Source: Clarkia xantiana subsp. parviflora (Eukaryota > Streptophyta > Magnoliopsida > Myrtales > Onagraceae). Taken from it: a DNA stretch of 64,000 bases. Below are positions 1 through 11,848 of this stretch, one piece after another (the first letter of the stretch is position 1; every line of letters begins with the position of its first letter). A program made the position numbers and the translations under genes. The DNA is taken from assembly GCA_036873135.1 (NCBI GenBank), contig JAPTYO010000008.1:29724761-29788760 (forward strand). Direction: 5' to 3'. The notes beneath the pieces were generated by a model, which saw only the letters and a list, made by a program, of their open reading frames with translations, was not told the origin of the DNA and did no database searches.

Positions 1-486
1 CGGCTCGGTACCCCTTCTTGCAGCATGTCAAACGAACATCACGGGACGAGCAGACATAGTAGGCGAAATTCCCTATGTTAATCGCGTGAATCATAATTCT
101 TCATTACTATTTCATTTGCTAAAACTGCTGTAAATAAATGTTTGGGTAGGACATACAAAATATAGAGGGCCTACTTCTCCACGAGAATGGGCCGAAGATT
201 ACCTTCCTTGAGTTCTGGTGACAGAGCGACCCAACCCAAAACATAGAACTGTTACCAGAGAAGAGATCACGAAATCTTCAACTTCCTGCAAATTCACTGC
301 TGAAGCAGCCAGCACAGTACTGGTTTCAGCCTTCAACACTTCTCTTCGCTTGCACTCCAAGCATGGCGAAAAGTGAAGTAGAACCGAAAATGAAGCACGA
401 CCCACTCACCGAACCTCCTAATCGCCTTCTCCTTCATCTCCAGGTGCGCCCTCACTATCCGTCGCCATCATCTCTATTTCTCCTTT

Positions 487-493
487 TATATAA
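487..493 (+). promoter_or_regulatory. TATA box of the chitinase-like gene
   Basis: A TATATAA motif lies 74 bp upstream of the ATG at 561, inside an otherwise C/T-rich stretch typical of plant core promoters. The sequence between it and the ATG has no other upstream ATG close to the start. Positions 1-486 hold no gene that I recognise and are presumably the more distal promoter. Confidence 0.6.
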
Positions 494-560
494 CCCAATT
501 CGATCGTCGTCTCACCACTACATCTGTGTTAATTAATAATCTCGTCTAATTCCTTCAGAA

Positions 561-2548
561 ATGGAGTACAAATGGGTTCTGTTAGCTTTAGTGATAATGG
601 CGGTTGCGGTGGACGCCGACGAGACGAAGAAGCCGGTAGTGGTGAAGGTGGTGAAAGGGAAGAAGCTGTGTGCACAGGGTTGGGAGTGTAAAGGGCCGTC
701 GGCGTATTGCTGCAACCATACCATTACCGACTTCTTCCAAGCTTACCAGTTCGAGAACCTCTTCTCTAAGCGCAACGCGCCGGTGGCACACGCAGCGGGG
801 TTCTGGGACTACCACTCCTTCATCACCGCCGCGGCTGAGTACCAGCCACATGGGTTCGGGACCACCGGTAGCAAGCTTGTGGGGATGAAGGAGGTGGCAG
901 CTTTCCTCGGCCATGTTGGAAGCAAAACATCTTGTAAGTTCAACTGATATTCATTCCTCACTGTTGTAGCTCAATTTGGACATTCCGTGATATTCTTTTT
1001 ATTATTTAGGAATATAATAAGGCCTCAATATGTATCATGGCTATAAAAAAAAAAGTTGGTTCATTTGAGGGTAGATTGATGGATCAAATGATTGATTCAA
1101 AAAGTTGGTTCGTTTGAGGGTTGATTCCGTGATTGAACTTGCTTCATTTGAGGGTTGTTGCTGCACTCACTGCTGAGATCTCAAGTTAAGTTACATAAAC
1201 AGAGGTTATAAGGCTTGTTAATCACTTGTCATTTATCAATATCCTATTGTTACTAGTGTGTATGAATTACTAGCAATTGTGGACTGAAGGTTGAATAGGT
1301 TTGATAGGAAATGGCCATATTTTCTATTGTATAGATTTCTCATCCAGCAAGCTTATATGTTTCCAAAGTGAGAATTTAAATTTGATTAATTTTTGGAGAC
1401 TTGGTTTGTTCAAGCTAGAGATGAAAGACTTATTATTATTATTATTATTATTTTCCTGAATAGATATTATTAGTTTTCCAGATTCATAATATCGACTGCT
1501 TTATGATAATTTCAGGTGGGTATGGGGTGGCCACCGGAGGACCACTAGCATGGGGACTCTGCTATAACAAGGAAATGAGTCCAAGTCAGGACTACTGTGA
1601 TGACTACTTCAAGTTCACCTATCCATGCTCCCCTGGTGCTTCATACTATGGCCGAGGTGCCATTCCCCTTTACTGGTAAATTTGTATCCTTCCTTAATCT
1701 TGCAATATCTTGTTTGCTCAAATAGCAGCATACACATAGATACAATAATTGAAAACCATCAAATATGGAGCCTTTATATTTACTATTCTTAATGAAATCG
1801 AACCCCATGTTTTTGGCCAAAAAAGAGCAGCTGAAATCGATTGTGTGAATGATGTCTCCTTAGCTTTTTTCCTTTGTTAAACAATGAGTTGCAAACAACA
1901 TGTAGTTATTGAACATCACCATTTGGTATTTTGGCTACCTTAGTGATTGTCCAACGTGTCTATCTTCCAACTTATCGCTTTGCTGTGTGTAGACTATATT
2001 GCTAAACTATCAGCCTTAAGACAACACATACTCTTACCTAGCTAAGATAAAAAAAAAAATGATTTATATAAAATATACAGTCAAAATTGTTTATGGAGAA
2101 CATGATACACGCTTTTCCATATGATTCTCTTAGGAACTACAATTATGGAAAAGCTGGAGAGGCCCTGAAAATGAACCTTTTGGAGCATCCTGAGTACATA
2201 GAACAGAACGCCACCTTAGCATTCCAAGCTGCACTGTGGAAATGGATGACGCCAGAGAAAAAGCATCAGCCTTCAGCACACGATGCCTTTGTTGGGAACT
2301 GGAAGCCGACTAAGAATGACACCCTCTCAAAGAGGGCCCCTGGTTTTGGAGCCACCATGAACGTTCTCTATGGGGATCAAGTTTGTGGAAAGGGAGATGA
2401 TGAGCACATGAACAACATAGTCTCTCATTACCTTTACTACCTTGACCTCATGGGAGTCGGGAGGGAGGAGGCGGGCCCGCATGAAGTTCTCAGCTGTGCC
2501 GAACAGGTTCCTTTTAACCAAGCCTCTCCATCTGCTTCTACTTCTTGA
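561..2548 (+). CDS. CTL1: Chitinase-like protein (GH19 fold, CTL1/POM1 type), 3 exons
   Basis: Exons 561-933, 1516-1675 and 2134-2548 join through GT-AG introns into a 315-residue protein, the usual length of plant CTL1/CTL2. A signal peptide of about 19 residues is followed by a short cysteine motif (AQGWECKGPSAYCC, about 38-51) and a GH19-type domain. The active-site motif HETTG of true chitinases is replaced: residues 97-103 read HGFGTTG, so the catalytic glutamate position is glycine. The fold signatures remain (GGPLAWGLCYN, YYGRGAIPLYWNYNYG). Known family role: apoplastic proteins that bind glucan chains and promote cellulose assembly and cell expansion rather than chitin hydrolysis; Arabidopsis mutants have swollen cells and ectopic lignin. 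The C terminus is serine-rich. CTL1 and CTL2 paralogues cannot be separated by eye. The gene looks intact. Confidence 0.93.
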
Positions 2549-2731
2549 GCTTTCTTTATGATAAGTAAATAACCGCATGTATAGTGAGCCCTTATACTGT
2601 TAAAATGCTATTACTGTGAGAGAATAGCACAAGTTCGATAAGTGATTGTGGCAAAAAGCAGATTAAGATGATATAGTATGCGTGCTTTGTGATTATGTTG
2701 TCGTTTTGTATTGAAATACCTTCTTGAGATA

Positions 2732-2737
2732 AATAAA
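2732..2737 (+). terminator. Poly(A) signal of the chitinase-like gene
   Basis: A canonical AATAAA lies about 185 bp after the stop codon in T-rich sequence and is the most plausible near-upstream polyadenylation element for the gene ending at 2548. Confidence 0.45.
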
Positions 2738-5087
2738 TGTTCAAATTTTTACCATTCCTCTAGGACTACTTACAATTTATTTGTTATATCCCCTTTACTT
2801 TGTACTGTGCATAGAAAGTCTGAGAAAGGCGCTTCGTTTTTATCTCATCAGTTATATTAGGAAACATTCTTCAAAGTGGGGAACTTAGAGTTGAACTGAA
2901 GTAAGTTACATTTTTAGGAAAAAGTGATTGAATAGGATATTTAATGGCTTCTTGCAAAAGAAAAGATTCCATGTTTGGATCTAAGTTTTACTCTTAAGTT
3001 TCACAAGCACTGCTCTAAAGTAGTGGTATATGGAGCTGTATTTGAGAGCTTTATTTGTGGTTCGAGCTTTTCTGTAAGCAATTATCGATATAAATAGTCT
3101 TGGTAGCAAAAATGGGTAGAAATCATAGCTGCAGTACTTAGAAGCTCTGATCCATAGCTAAGTTAATGAAGGTGCAAAAGCCTATTACCACAAGATATCA
3201 AAAGAAGAACCAAATGGAGTAAATCCTTAAGGAAAAAAAAAGTTTGGACACCATAATGTGGAAGCTGCAAAGTCGTTTTCATTGCAACTAATCCTTAATC
3301 CTTCTGTTGTGCAGTAACAATCCAACCCCCAGTTGCTTTTTATGTGATTTTCCTATCTACTTTCTAGGTTCTATTTCCTTTTCATTGTTGAAATGTAGAT
3401 CTTAAATGAACATTGAATTCGATCTGCAATTCTGTAAGTAACAAGGTTCTGCCTGAATGACATCGACAACCTACCTAACATGGTTGCTGCGAGTGCACCC
3501 AAAGACAAGCTTTTTTTAGGTTCTGATATTGTCTCTTAGTTAGGATGTAATGTATCTCATAAAGTCTATCTTTGCGGTTAGTTTGTAACTCTTGCAGTTG
3601 AAATGTGTCTAAAGATCATGTATTGGTAAAATAAGCTGTAATGTCAATCTTTTGGCCCATACATCGTCCATAAACTTTGTTTCAACTGCTGCTAGATCTT
3701 TCATTTTTGGTAAAAGGACTTTCCGGTTAAGACCTGAAAACGGGAAAAGTATCACAAATTCATGCATGTAACATGACATCTTCATGGTTAGGAAAATGGG
3801 GTGTTTGATAACATATTAACGTGTCATGCTCCATACAACCAATACTGTGTTATGTTCCTATTCTAAAAAATGTCCTAAGGGGTTGGTTGATTCTTTTTCT
3901 TATACTTGTTCATCTACACAGACGAAAATTCATCCTATTTGTGTCTCCTTGGCTTGAATTCATGTATTTTGTCCCATTGTTGATGATGGCATTGTGAAAA
4001 CTGACTGTGCCCGGAAGAAAATGCTGGGTCTTTTACAAATTGTTGAGCTTTGATTTGTGTAATTTTATCTCATCTATGATGTAACCTTTGTTGTTGCTTA
4101 GGCAACCTGAAAAAGTGCCATGCATGGATAGTGTTAACTGATGTTTGTGCTGATTAGCTTGAAAGGTAACCTAATTCTGATGAGGGAAATTACAGGTATA
4201 AGATACCACCCAGTTATGGCATATTTTATTTTCTCAAGAGGGATACTTGATATGAGAGTGAGGAACTATAAGGGACAGTTACTTTTTGGTGAGAGCAGAA
4301 TGGACAAGACAGACACAAGAGGCGGTGAAGGTAAGTAGATTCTAGTAACTGAATAGAAAGATGCTTCATGTTTTGATAGAGTTGATTGGAGATGCCAACA
4401 CAAGAGCAATATATATATGGGAAACACAAATCATGTCCTATGATGAGTCAGTCCCTAAAGAAGAGGAAACTTAACTAACTGAATTATCATCTCCAATTAT
4501 AAGTGGATAGATACATTTCAGTTATGAAATGAGATTGGATGAAGATGTTGCGGATAAGTTTAGGAATTTGGATAATGTGAAGATAACATAATTTATTAGT
4601 GAAAGTGACTGAAAGTCTGATGATGTGGAGGAGGATTAAGGGTGTTTTCAGTGATGATGACATTGCTTTCTTATCTCTATACTATATATGCATGTTAAGA
4701 TCAGATGAAGAAGCAATTTGGAGTTGGATGAAGATTTTTGTTTGGATATGTATGGACTTGAGAAACTTATTCTTAACGGAACAAATGCTTCCTTTACTTT
4801 TCCAACAAATGAAAAATGATGATTCCTTTCCTTTCCTTTGGACCGGAAGGTTTGGAAGAAGAACTCTGTTAAAAATGGCGGCTGAAATAAAAGGAGAATG
4901 ACATACAGCTCCTATCCTATCTACTACAATAGTATATATTTGTCCCCAATATCATTATTTATTATTATTAGGGAAAATAAATAGTATTTTTGGTGCCTCT
5001 CGGTTATATGGTTGTCTAATTGGTTCCTCTAATAGCTACCTCTGTCAGTTTAATGGTTGAGTAGCATTAGACATACTCATAAGAACG
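2738..5087. other. Intergenic sequence without a recognisable gene
   Basis: AT-rich sequence. Two short open stretches (4141-4338 and 4599-4901, +) encode nothing that I recognise, lack splice-linked partners and have the composition of their surroundings. The segment 4440-4900 has an AG-rich, degenerate coding look and may be an old transposon or gene scrap, but I cannot name it. Confidence 0.5.
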
Positions 5088-5955
5088 TAAAAAAATAATG
5101 TTTAATGGTACTTTTAGTATCGTATTTTATCGCTTAACTTTTGGTATTATATGTTTTCTTTTCATATGCTTTTGGTACTAAACGTTTGAACTTTGTATAT
5201 TTTTTATACATCCGTTAGTTTTGGCTGTTAAATAACATGTGCAAGTCAAGTATCCACCTTAAAATTTTAACTTTATTCAATTTAGCCTCTCTAATACATC
5301 TCTAACTTTTATTTTGTTCAATTTAGTCATAAAATTTCAAAATCGAATCTTTGACCCAAGTAGACCTAGCTGGATCTAGCCCATGGCTAGGCACGACCCT
5401 AGGTTGGGATCCCTTGGGTCCAACGACCCCGACCCAGGGTCGGACCTAGCCGGGCCTAACCTAAGGCTAGGTCCGACTCTGGGTCGGGGTCGTCAGACGA
5501 ATTGGAGTTAAGTCCCAATTGATTTAGATTAGGGCTAGCCGGCTAGGTCTGACTGGTCAATTGGGGCTACGTTCTAATTGACCTAGCCGGACCTAGCCGT
5601 AGCTCCAGTTGGAACCAATTAGGTCCCAGTTGACATAGCTGAACCTAGCCATAGGCTAGGTTTTCTTGGGTTAAGGGTTCGCTTTTGAAATTTTAGAACT
5701 AAATTGAACAAACTAAAAGTTAGGGATGTATTAGAATGGCTAAATTAAACAAAATCAAAAGTTTTGGGTGGGTCATGTGACTTGCACATGCCATTTAATA
5801 GACAAAACTAATGACCAACTAACAGACGTACCAAAAATATATAAAGTTCGAACGTTTGGTACAAAAAATATTCGGAAAAAAATATATGTACTAAAAATGA
5901 AAACGATCAAACATATAGTACAAAAAATACATTTAACCCAAAAAAATAAAGTTGG
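5088..5955. mobile_element. Foldback element with long inverted repeats (family A)
   Basis: The left 280 bp (from about 5088) reappear inverted in the right 300 bp (to about 5955). The TGGTACTAAACGTTTGAAC segment on the left mirrors GTTCGAACGTTTGGTAC on the right. ACATGTGCAAGTCA mirrors TGACTTGCACATGC, and TTGTTCAATTTAGTC mirrors its complement near 5700. The core (5360-5680) is GC-rich and made of CCTAGCC-type palindromes. No transposase is encoded, so this is a non-autonomous foldback or MULE-like MITE. It shares arm motifs with the elements at 32219 and 42070. The exact ends are uncertain by a few bases. Confidence 0.75.
5423..5493. repeat. Nested palindrome in the core of the foldback element
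   Basis: Arms 5423-5450 and 5466-5493 are inverted copies of 28 bp with a single mismatch (GACCCCGACCCAG.GTCGGAC against its complement), separated by 15 bp. The arms themselves are built from GGGTCGG / CCGACCC units, so several alternative hairpins are possible. Confidence 0.75.
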
Positions 5956-5957
5956 TC

Positions 5958-5974
5958 GTAGGTTCGAATCCTAC
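5958..5974 (+). other. tRNA T-arm / B-box-like remnant
   Basis: GTAGG TTCGAAT CCTAC forms a canonical 5-bp stem with a 7-nt loop that includes the pol III B-box GGTTCGAATCC. No A-box or acceptor stem is visible at the expected distance because the foldback element ends directly upstream. It could be the stump of a tRNA-derived SINE cut by that insertion, or chance. Confidence 0.35.
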
Positions 5975-6051
5975 TTGGATTCTACTTAGTTGATAATTTA
6001 ATAAAAGATTCTTGTGGAAGTTTTTAAGGTATTAGTAGGATAATACATTTT

Positions 6052-6054
<3 letters not shown>

Positions 6055-6090
<36 letters not shown>
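6055..6090. repeat. (TA)18 microsatellite
   Basis: An uninterrupted run of TA dinucleotides, flanked by AT-rich unique sequence. Confidence 0.95.
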
Positions 6091-6091
<1 letters not shown>

Positions 6092-7040
6092 GCTAACGGC
6101 ATTTTTTTTAAGAAGTGCCTTACGGAGTTCCATCAGGAAAGATACACATGTATCATATTTATTATATGTTATAATAATTTATTCACATAATAGACTAGCC
6201 TTTAATGAGTAAAGTATTGACGATGAATATTTTTCGAATCTTGCGGATCACTTAACTTAGGTCTTACTCCTCTTTGGTTGGTATTGTGAATGTTTTGTTG
6301 GATGGGGGGAGGAGAAGAAAGGTGTCAGTCTTATCATTTTAACTCAGCTGAGAAGCTATGTGGCCCTCACTCACTCACTCATTCAAGATGAGATGAGACT
6401 AGTTTAGGGAGGGTTGTTTTCATTGTCATCCAATCCAAAATGAAATGTTTCCAAAAATATGATGATAATAATAATCCCTAATAAAAGAAATGGGTGGGGT
6501 GATGATGACTGAGTGAGCTGTGAAAATGTGGGACCCAGTTGTTGTCCAATTCCAACCATGAGCCAACCAGTAAGTAGACAGACAGACAGATCAGTCATTA
6601 ATTGCTTTCAACAAATTTGAGAGAGAGAGGCCCATAATGCAATGCCATGCAATTATTCTGTTTTTCACGTAATCGGCAGCACCTAGCTAAGCTTTATATA
6701 TATATAGTTTATTCATACATGCCAATTCCTCCTCTTCCACACGCAGTTAGCATTGCCTACACGCAAACACCAACCTCTTCCATCTTTATCACAACAATTT
6801 TCCAAAAATAAGGCACCATTGAATTTGGTGGAGTCCTCCTATTTAGCGTATAATTAAAAAAAATTCATTGCATATAAGCCCTAACAAGTGGGAATGAGAG
6901 AATCAATAATTGTGCCAGACTGAGGTATATAAAGCCGTAAGAATTTGGAGTTAGAGGTCGAAGTTGAAGTAATTTGTCGTCAGCTTTTTGAATTTTTTAT
7001 TCAAATATTTTTGTAACTTAAATATACATCGTAAACTAGC
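6091..7040. other. Intergenic sequence
   Basis: No gene is recognised. A TATATATATATAG stretch near 6697 followed by C-rich sequence resembles a promoter and 5' UTR, but no conserved coding sequence follows before the repeats start at about 7040. Confidence 0.5.
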
Positions 7041-7490
7041 CAAGTCGAGCCGAGTATCTGTCAAATTCGACTCGACTCAATTAGTATTTGCCAAGCTCGA
7101 ACTCAGTCGAGCTCTAATTTTGAAACTCGAACTCGACTCGAATCCAAGCTCGGCTCGGCTCGGCTCGACTCGTTTGTCTATTATATATCACAATAGATTA
7201 AAATTTCTCATTACTAAAAAAATGAGCTCGACTCAACTCAGCTAAACTCGAACTCGGTTGACTTATATAATAATTCATTATTATTAAATAAAAATAACAA
7301 TAAGAATCAATCTTGACTCGACTTATTAACTCGAACTCGATTCTTTTTTAGGCTCGCGAGTAACTCGAGCCGAGCATTATCAAGCTCGAGCTCGACTCGG
7401 CATACTAGAGAGCTCGACTCGAATTATTTCGAGCCGAATTTGATTTTTGTCCGAGTCGATTCCGAGTAGTTTAACTCATTTACACGCCTA
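7040..7490. repeat. GCTCGA/CTCGACTCG-rich repeat, probable hAT-type non-autonomous element
   Basis: A dense degenerate run of CTCGA, GCTCG and CGAGC motifs in both orientations. The right end, read on the minus strand, starts AGGCGTGTAAATGAG, which resembles the ends of plant hAT-type elements (CAGG-GTGTAAA). No transposase is present. The left end cannot be fixed. Confidence 0.5.
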
Positions 7491-7975
7491 GTTTGATTCA
7501 CCAAAATACCATACAACTGAACTCCGAATAGTACTATGTGTATGACACACTTCTCAGTAACGCTACATTACCTCATTTTGAAGGTTTATGAATTTATCAA
7601 TAAATTAGGATTAAATATCTAATTAATCCTAATTTATCGATTAAGAGTAAAATGGAAAAAAAAATAGGAATTTTGTTTCATTTCACACAATCAAACAAAT
7701 GATTTTCTTGCATATTATTAAATTTACTCGATCTATATATTTTAACGAAATTTATGGATTTAGGGTGGTGTGATGAAATAAAATTCCCACTTTTCTTTTT
7801 CCACTTACTCTTAATCGATAAATTAGGATTGATTAGGTAATTAATCCTAATTTATCAATTAACTCATAAACCCTCAAAACGAGATAATGTAACGCTATTG
7901 GAAAGTGTGCAAGACGCGTAGCGCTATTTAAAGTTGAGTTATAATGTATTTTGGTGAACCGAACTCACCAATCGT
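7486..7975. mobile_element. Second foldback element with arms of about 210 bp
   Basis: The left arm (7486-7700) contains GATTCACCAAAATAC, AACGCTACATTACCTC and CCTAATTTATCGATTAAGAG. The right arm (7765-7975) contains the complements of all three in reverse order. Within each arm, AATTAGGATTAA repeats form further small palindromes. No coding capacity. It does not share the arm motifs of the 5.1 kb element, so it is a separate family. Confidence 0.75.
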
Positions 7976-9279
7976 TATATGTGTATTTGAGTACATAAAC
8001 TATATATTAATTAGGTTAAAACTTCTCAGTTTTTAGGACTAAATCAGATTTAATCCTGATCTGTCTAAACTTTAAAGAAATATAGTTATCTTACATTAAA
8101 TCGGATAATGATAAGATTAAGTTAAAAATGACATAATAAAATGTGAATGTAAGTTTTAAAGAGTATCAAAATCAATAAGGGAATCATGCTAGTTTTCACG
8201 TTATTAAGTAATATTTCATAATTTTTTTAATATCGTAATTAAACAATTATAACCTTTTCTATTATTCTTGAATTTACGAACATTTTTTTATAAGAAAGTA
8301 TTAATGAGAACATTTTAATGACATATAATGTTATATATTTCTAACTTACATACACTATTATAATAAAATAATCAACAATAAGATGAATATAATCTTTTAA
8401 TATATTAATTTAAAAACAAATTTACAAGTCAATGATACATAATTTAAAGCCTCATGTGTTTAAAATCTCGCCCAAAGCGCTGGAAAATGATTATAATTAA
8501 GTTTACACTCAAGTATAATTTTGAACTAAACTAATAATAATTCGTTAAAATATAGTTATAGAATATATGTATGTATTGTGTTGGTTAGCCACATTTAGGT
8601 ATGAATCGTTGGAAGATATGAATGGTGCAGTAGTATTAAACAATTTTCTGGAAATCAATGAGTTTAAATGACAACGGCTTAGAAGGAATTAATTGCCGTA
8701 GCTAAATTCTTACTCACTCTTTGTCATAATAAAGATTATATAGATATAGTAATAGACTATAGTAGGGTCCGCCTAATTTATTTATATCGATGGAGAGATT
8801 CGACCCTAGCTAGATCCGTGCTCCATATTAGAGGTCGTTTGTTTTGCCGTAATAGATATCGTAATCTTAAATTACGCCCATATTACATTACACGCTACCT
8901 CGCTTATTATTAGTAAATCAAATAAGAAGGTGAAGTTGGGTAATCTTCAAATTGAATTAGCAAGCTACTATTATATTAAACCATGTAACCGATCACCAGT
9001 TACAGCCTAGATTATGGTCACAACTAAGGCTAGCAATTTCTTACAGAACACGATTATAACACAATATAAGTACGAATGAAAAAATTGTGTGTATGTATAC
9101 GAGAACGATAGCATGTACACTAACTGATAGGTACTTTTTTTTAAAAATGTCATGAAGGATACACCTACTTAACACGAAAAAGACACATGACTTCATCAAA
9201 AACGATCTACCTGTAAAATTGATATCGGTCGAAACAACTTTTCATAAATAAAAAAACTAAGGCACCACCCTCTTCACCT
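7976..9279. other. AT-rich intergenic sequence
   Basis: No gene is seen. A GGTCGTTTGTTTTGCCGTAA stretch near 8833 resembles the terminus of plant hAT-type MITEs but has no visible inverted partner. Confidence 0.5.
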
Positions 9280-10110
9280 CATTAAGGGGGAGACACAACC
9301 TTCCCCTAAGGAGTGAAGTGGATGTGATGGAACGTGCTCGTCCGGGGTCCGATCTTGGCGGCCTAATCGTCGAGTCGCATTCCTTCTATATTACTAGCAA
9401 TGTCAATCATTATCCTGTGCCTTGCCTACCTACACAAATGACAATGCCAGAGAGGAGGGGGGGGGGGGGGGGGGGGGGAGGTGTCTCTGGCGAACCCTCT
9501 CTGATGCCTAAGTTAAACCATAATTTTATAGAGATAAAATGTAGAGAGAAGTCAGAGCTCCGGTGTCTCAATACGAGATTAAGTTGGAAATGAAGGACCT
9601 AGGCCCTATTTCTAGAGTTTTGGATCCAGGACCGGAGGGGCCCACATTTTGAGTGGGGCCCGCACAGGGATTAGGAGAGTGATCGGGTATACGCGTGCCC
9701 CGGGTATCGATACCCAGGGGTCGGGGGCTGACGCGGGACGCGTCGGCCTCATTGTCACTGGGCAAGTCCGGTTGCTCCGGACGAATCCGGTGCAACCGAA
9801 CAAGCTCGCCGGGTTGCTCCGGAATTGTCCGTAGCAACCGGAATAGCGCTTACCCTTGGAATTAAAAGGACTTACCTCGGGGTCGGCGGGGCGACCGTGT
9901 TTAAGCCTTAGTGAGGTCCAATCGGGTGTACGTCCATCATTTTCCCCCGAGTCAAGAATTGGTTTACCGCTTCTTAACTCTATTTATTTAGAAGGAATAG
10001 ACGTCTGATTGTACCTCGGCTGTTGGATTACCTTGAATATTCATATGGAGCGGTCGTCTCTTCCAATTTAGGGAGTGCGACCTATATTGTTGTTGAACTC
10101 ATGGAAAAGT
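9280..10110 (-). mobile_element. Tat-type Ty3/gypsy LTR fragment (minus orientation)
   Basis: Read on the minus strand, 9430-9560 carries the R-U5 signature of Tat-type LTRs (GGCATCAGAGAGGGTTCGCC followed by a C-run). The same signature occurs at 23480-23560 and 44835-44890. It is preceded on the minus strand by a TCTCTCTACATTTTATCTC stretch as in the 23.5 kb LTR. No adjacent gag-pol remains. A 22-base G run sits at 9457-9478. The ends are approximate. Confidence 0.6.
9457..9478. repeat. Poly-G tract (22 bases)
   Basis: An uninterrupted run of 22 G on the plus strand within the LTR fragment, at the position where the related LTRs have shorter G/C runs. Confidence 0.9.
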
Positions 10111-10299
10111 TCATAAATGGTTATTTATAAACGTGCTATCATGGGGTGACATGTACGCGACCAGTGACATGATTTCAATGTTAGCGGAAGTAGTCATGCT
10201 GGGTGATAATACAATACACGAGTACCATTGTAATAGTGGTGATGCAAACGTGTGTACCATGTAGTCAAACAATTTACTTAAGTTTTGTGTTATACTTAT

Positions 10300-11280
10300 T
10301 GTCAGACCTAAAATCTGACCTTCGGCGATATACGTTTTGAAAACGTGCAATTTTGAAAGAGTCGCCACTAGTTAATTATAAGGCTAACTAGAATCCTAAA
10401 TTAGCTAAGCGAATAACGAATTAAACACCTAGCTATTAAATCGGTCTACGACCAGAAATTCGAGTTCGGGGGTTCTGTTACGAATTAAATCACATGAAAT
10501 TAATAACGCCCTTTCGGTACTCAATTCATCTAATTTCCATGTTTCTCGGGAACAATTAATAGATAATAACTTTATGTAAATCAGTATGCAACTAATTAAA
10601 GTGAAAACTAACATATTATTCTATGTAAGGATTAATAAATGTAGTATCATAGCTAATAAAAAAAAAGAAATAAATAATAATAAATAAATAAGGAAATTGG
10701 TTCACAAGAGACAAAACATACCTGTTGATAATCTTCTTCAATTTTACACTCCACGGTCAACATAAGTTTTACACTCCACAGTCAACATAATAATAGTAAT
10801 ATTAATATGATAAAAATAAAATAAAAAAAGAAAACGTGACCTTCCTCTCCTTCATCTCCTTCGTCATGAAGCTCTGGTAGCAGACGGCATCATCCCGACT
10901 TCGGCTCGTTCTTCGGTGCGTGCTCCCTGGCTTGCCCACAACAGTTATGCACGAATCAAGAGTCGTTCCCGGTTTAGGAACTTCGACCTTCCCGGAGAAT
11001 AAATCCTGCCACGTTCCGCATCCCATCTGCCGCACGAGTTTCGCCGATTTGTGCAATTCGCCGGAACTTCCAGGTTCAGGGTCCCATCGATGTTTAAATT
11101 GGGGACGATCTACCATGGCTGAGCCAGACGTCTGGGCACCAACTGGTCGGAGTTGATGGTGGTTTGGAACGAGCCGAGGAAGTGGTGAGGACTGTCCGGT
11201 CACCGATGGAGAATCGTGAAGTCGATGATGAGCACAGGCGATGACTCCGGCTAAGGGGAGCGCAGGGCGGAGCTCCGGAA
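10300..11280 (-). repeat. 3' LTR of the 10.3-17.1 kb element, lacking its U3 end
   Basis: Matches 15553-16533 base for base apart from about 16 substitutions and no net indel. Similarity stops abruptly after CTCCGGAA at 11280, so about 612 bp of the U3 side present in the other LTR (16534-17145) is missing. It contains a 133-codon open frame (11203-10802, -) that is also open in the other LTR. Confidence 0.85.
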
Positions 11281-11848
11281 GACCTCTACGTCAGACCGTA
11301 CCGGAGACCCTTTGGCGATGCCTCTAGCGGCGTATGTCGGAGAAGTGCCTCTAGTGGCGTGACTTGCGAAGGCTGAATACTAAGGCTTCGTTTATCAGGG
11401 TTGACTCTCAGGAAGCTGGGAAACTTCAGATCCTAATTACCGGTTGTGACTTGTAGGAACAGACTGTAACAGTCCTACTCATCCTTGGATGGCGATTCGT
11501 GAGAGCAGACTGTAACCGTCCCGCTTGCCGTGAAGTTGACTTTGGAAGGCGCTGTGTTGCGCATGAATGTTTGTCCCTAATTTTTGCCTAAATTGTGCAT
11601 TGTGCGACAACCTAGCGGGATCTTTTTTCTTCTTCTTCTCTCTCTTTTTTTTTTTTTTTTTGAGAATTTCTCTTTTCCTCCCCTTTTGCCACAGCCGATT
11701 GAGAGATTTCCGACTGTGCCCCTCAGCTTTTTTATTTTTCTCCTTTTGCCATGATTGCAATTCCTGAACTTGCAACCATGCCTCTCATTTCCTGATTTTG
11801 CCTAGGTCGCCATTTCAGGTTTTCAACCTAGCGGAAGCACTCTTTATA

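Noticed and set aside
4599..4901. 100-codon plus-strand open frame
   Set aside because: No recognisable motif, no linked exons, and composition like its surroundings; not supported as a gene.
5941..5990. Possible intact tRNA gene
   Set aside because: Only the T-arm is present; no acceptor stem, D-arm or anticodon arm is found upstream.
11479..11775. Lysine-rich minus-strand frame
   Set aside because: Produced by a T-rich/pyrimidine tract; no conserved motif.
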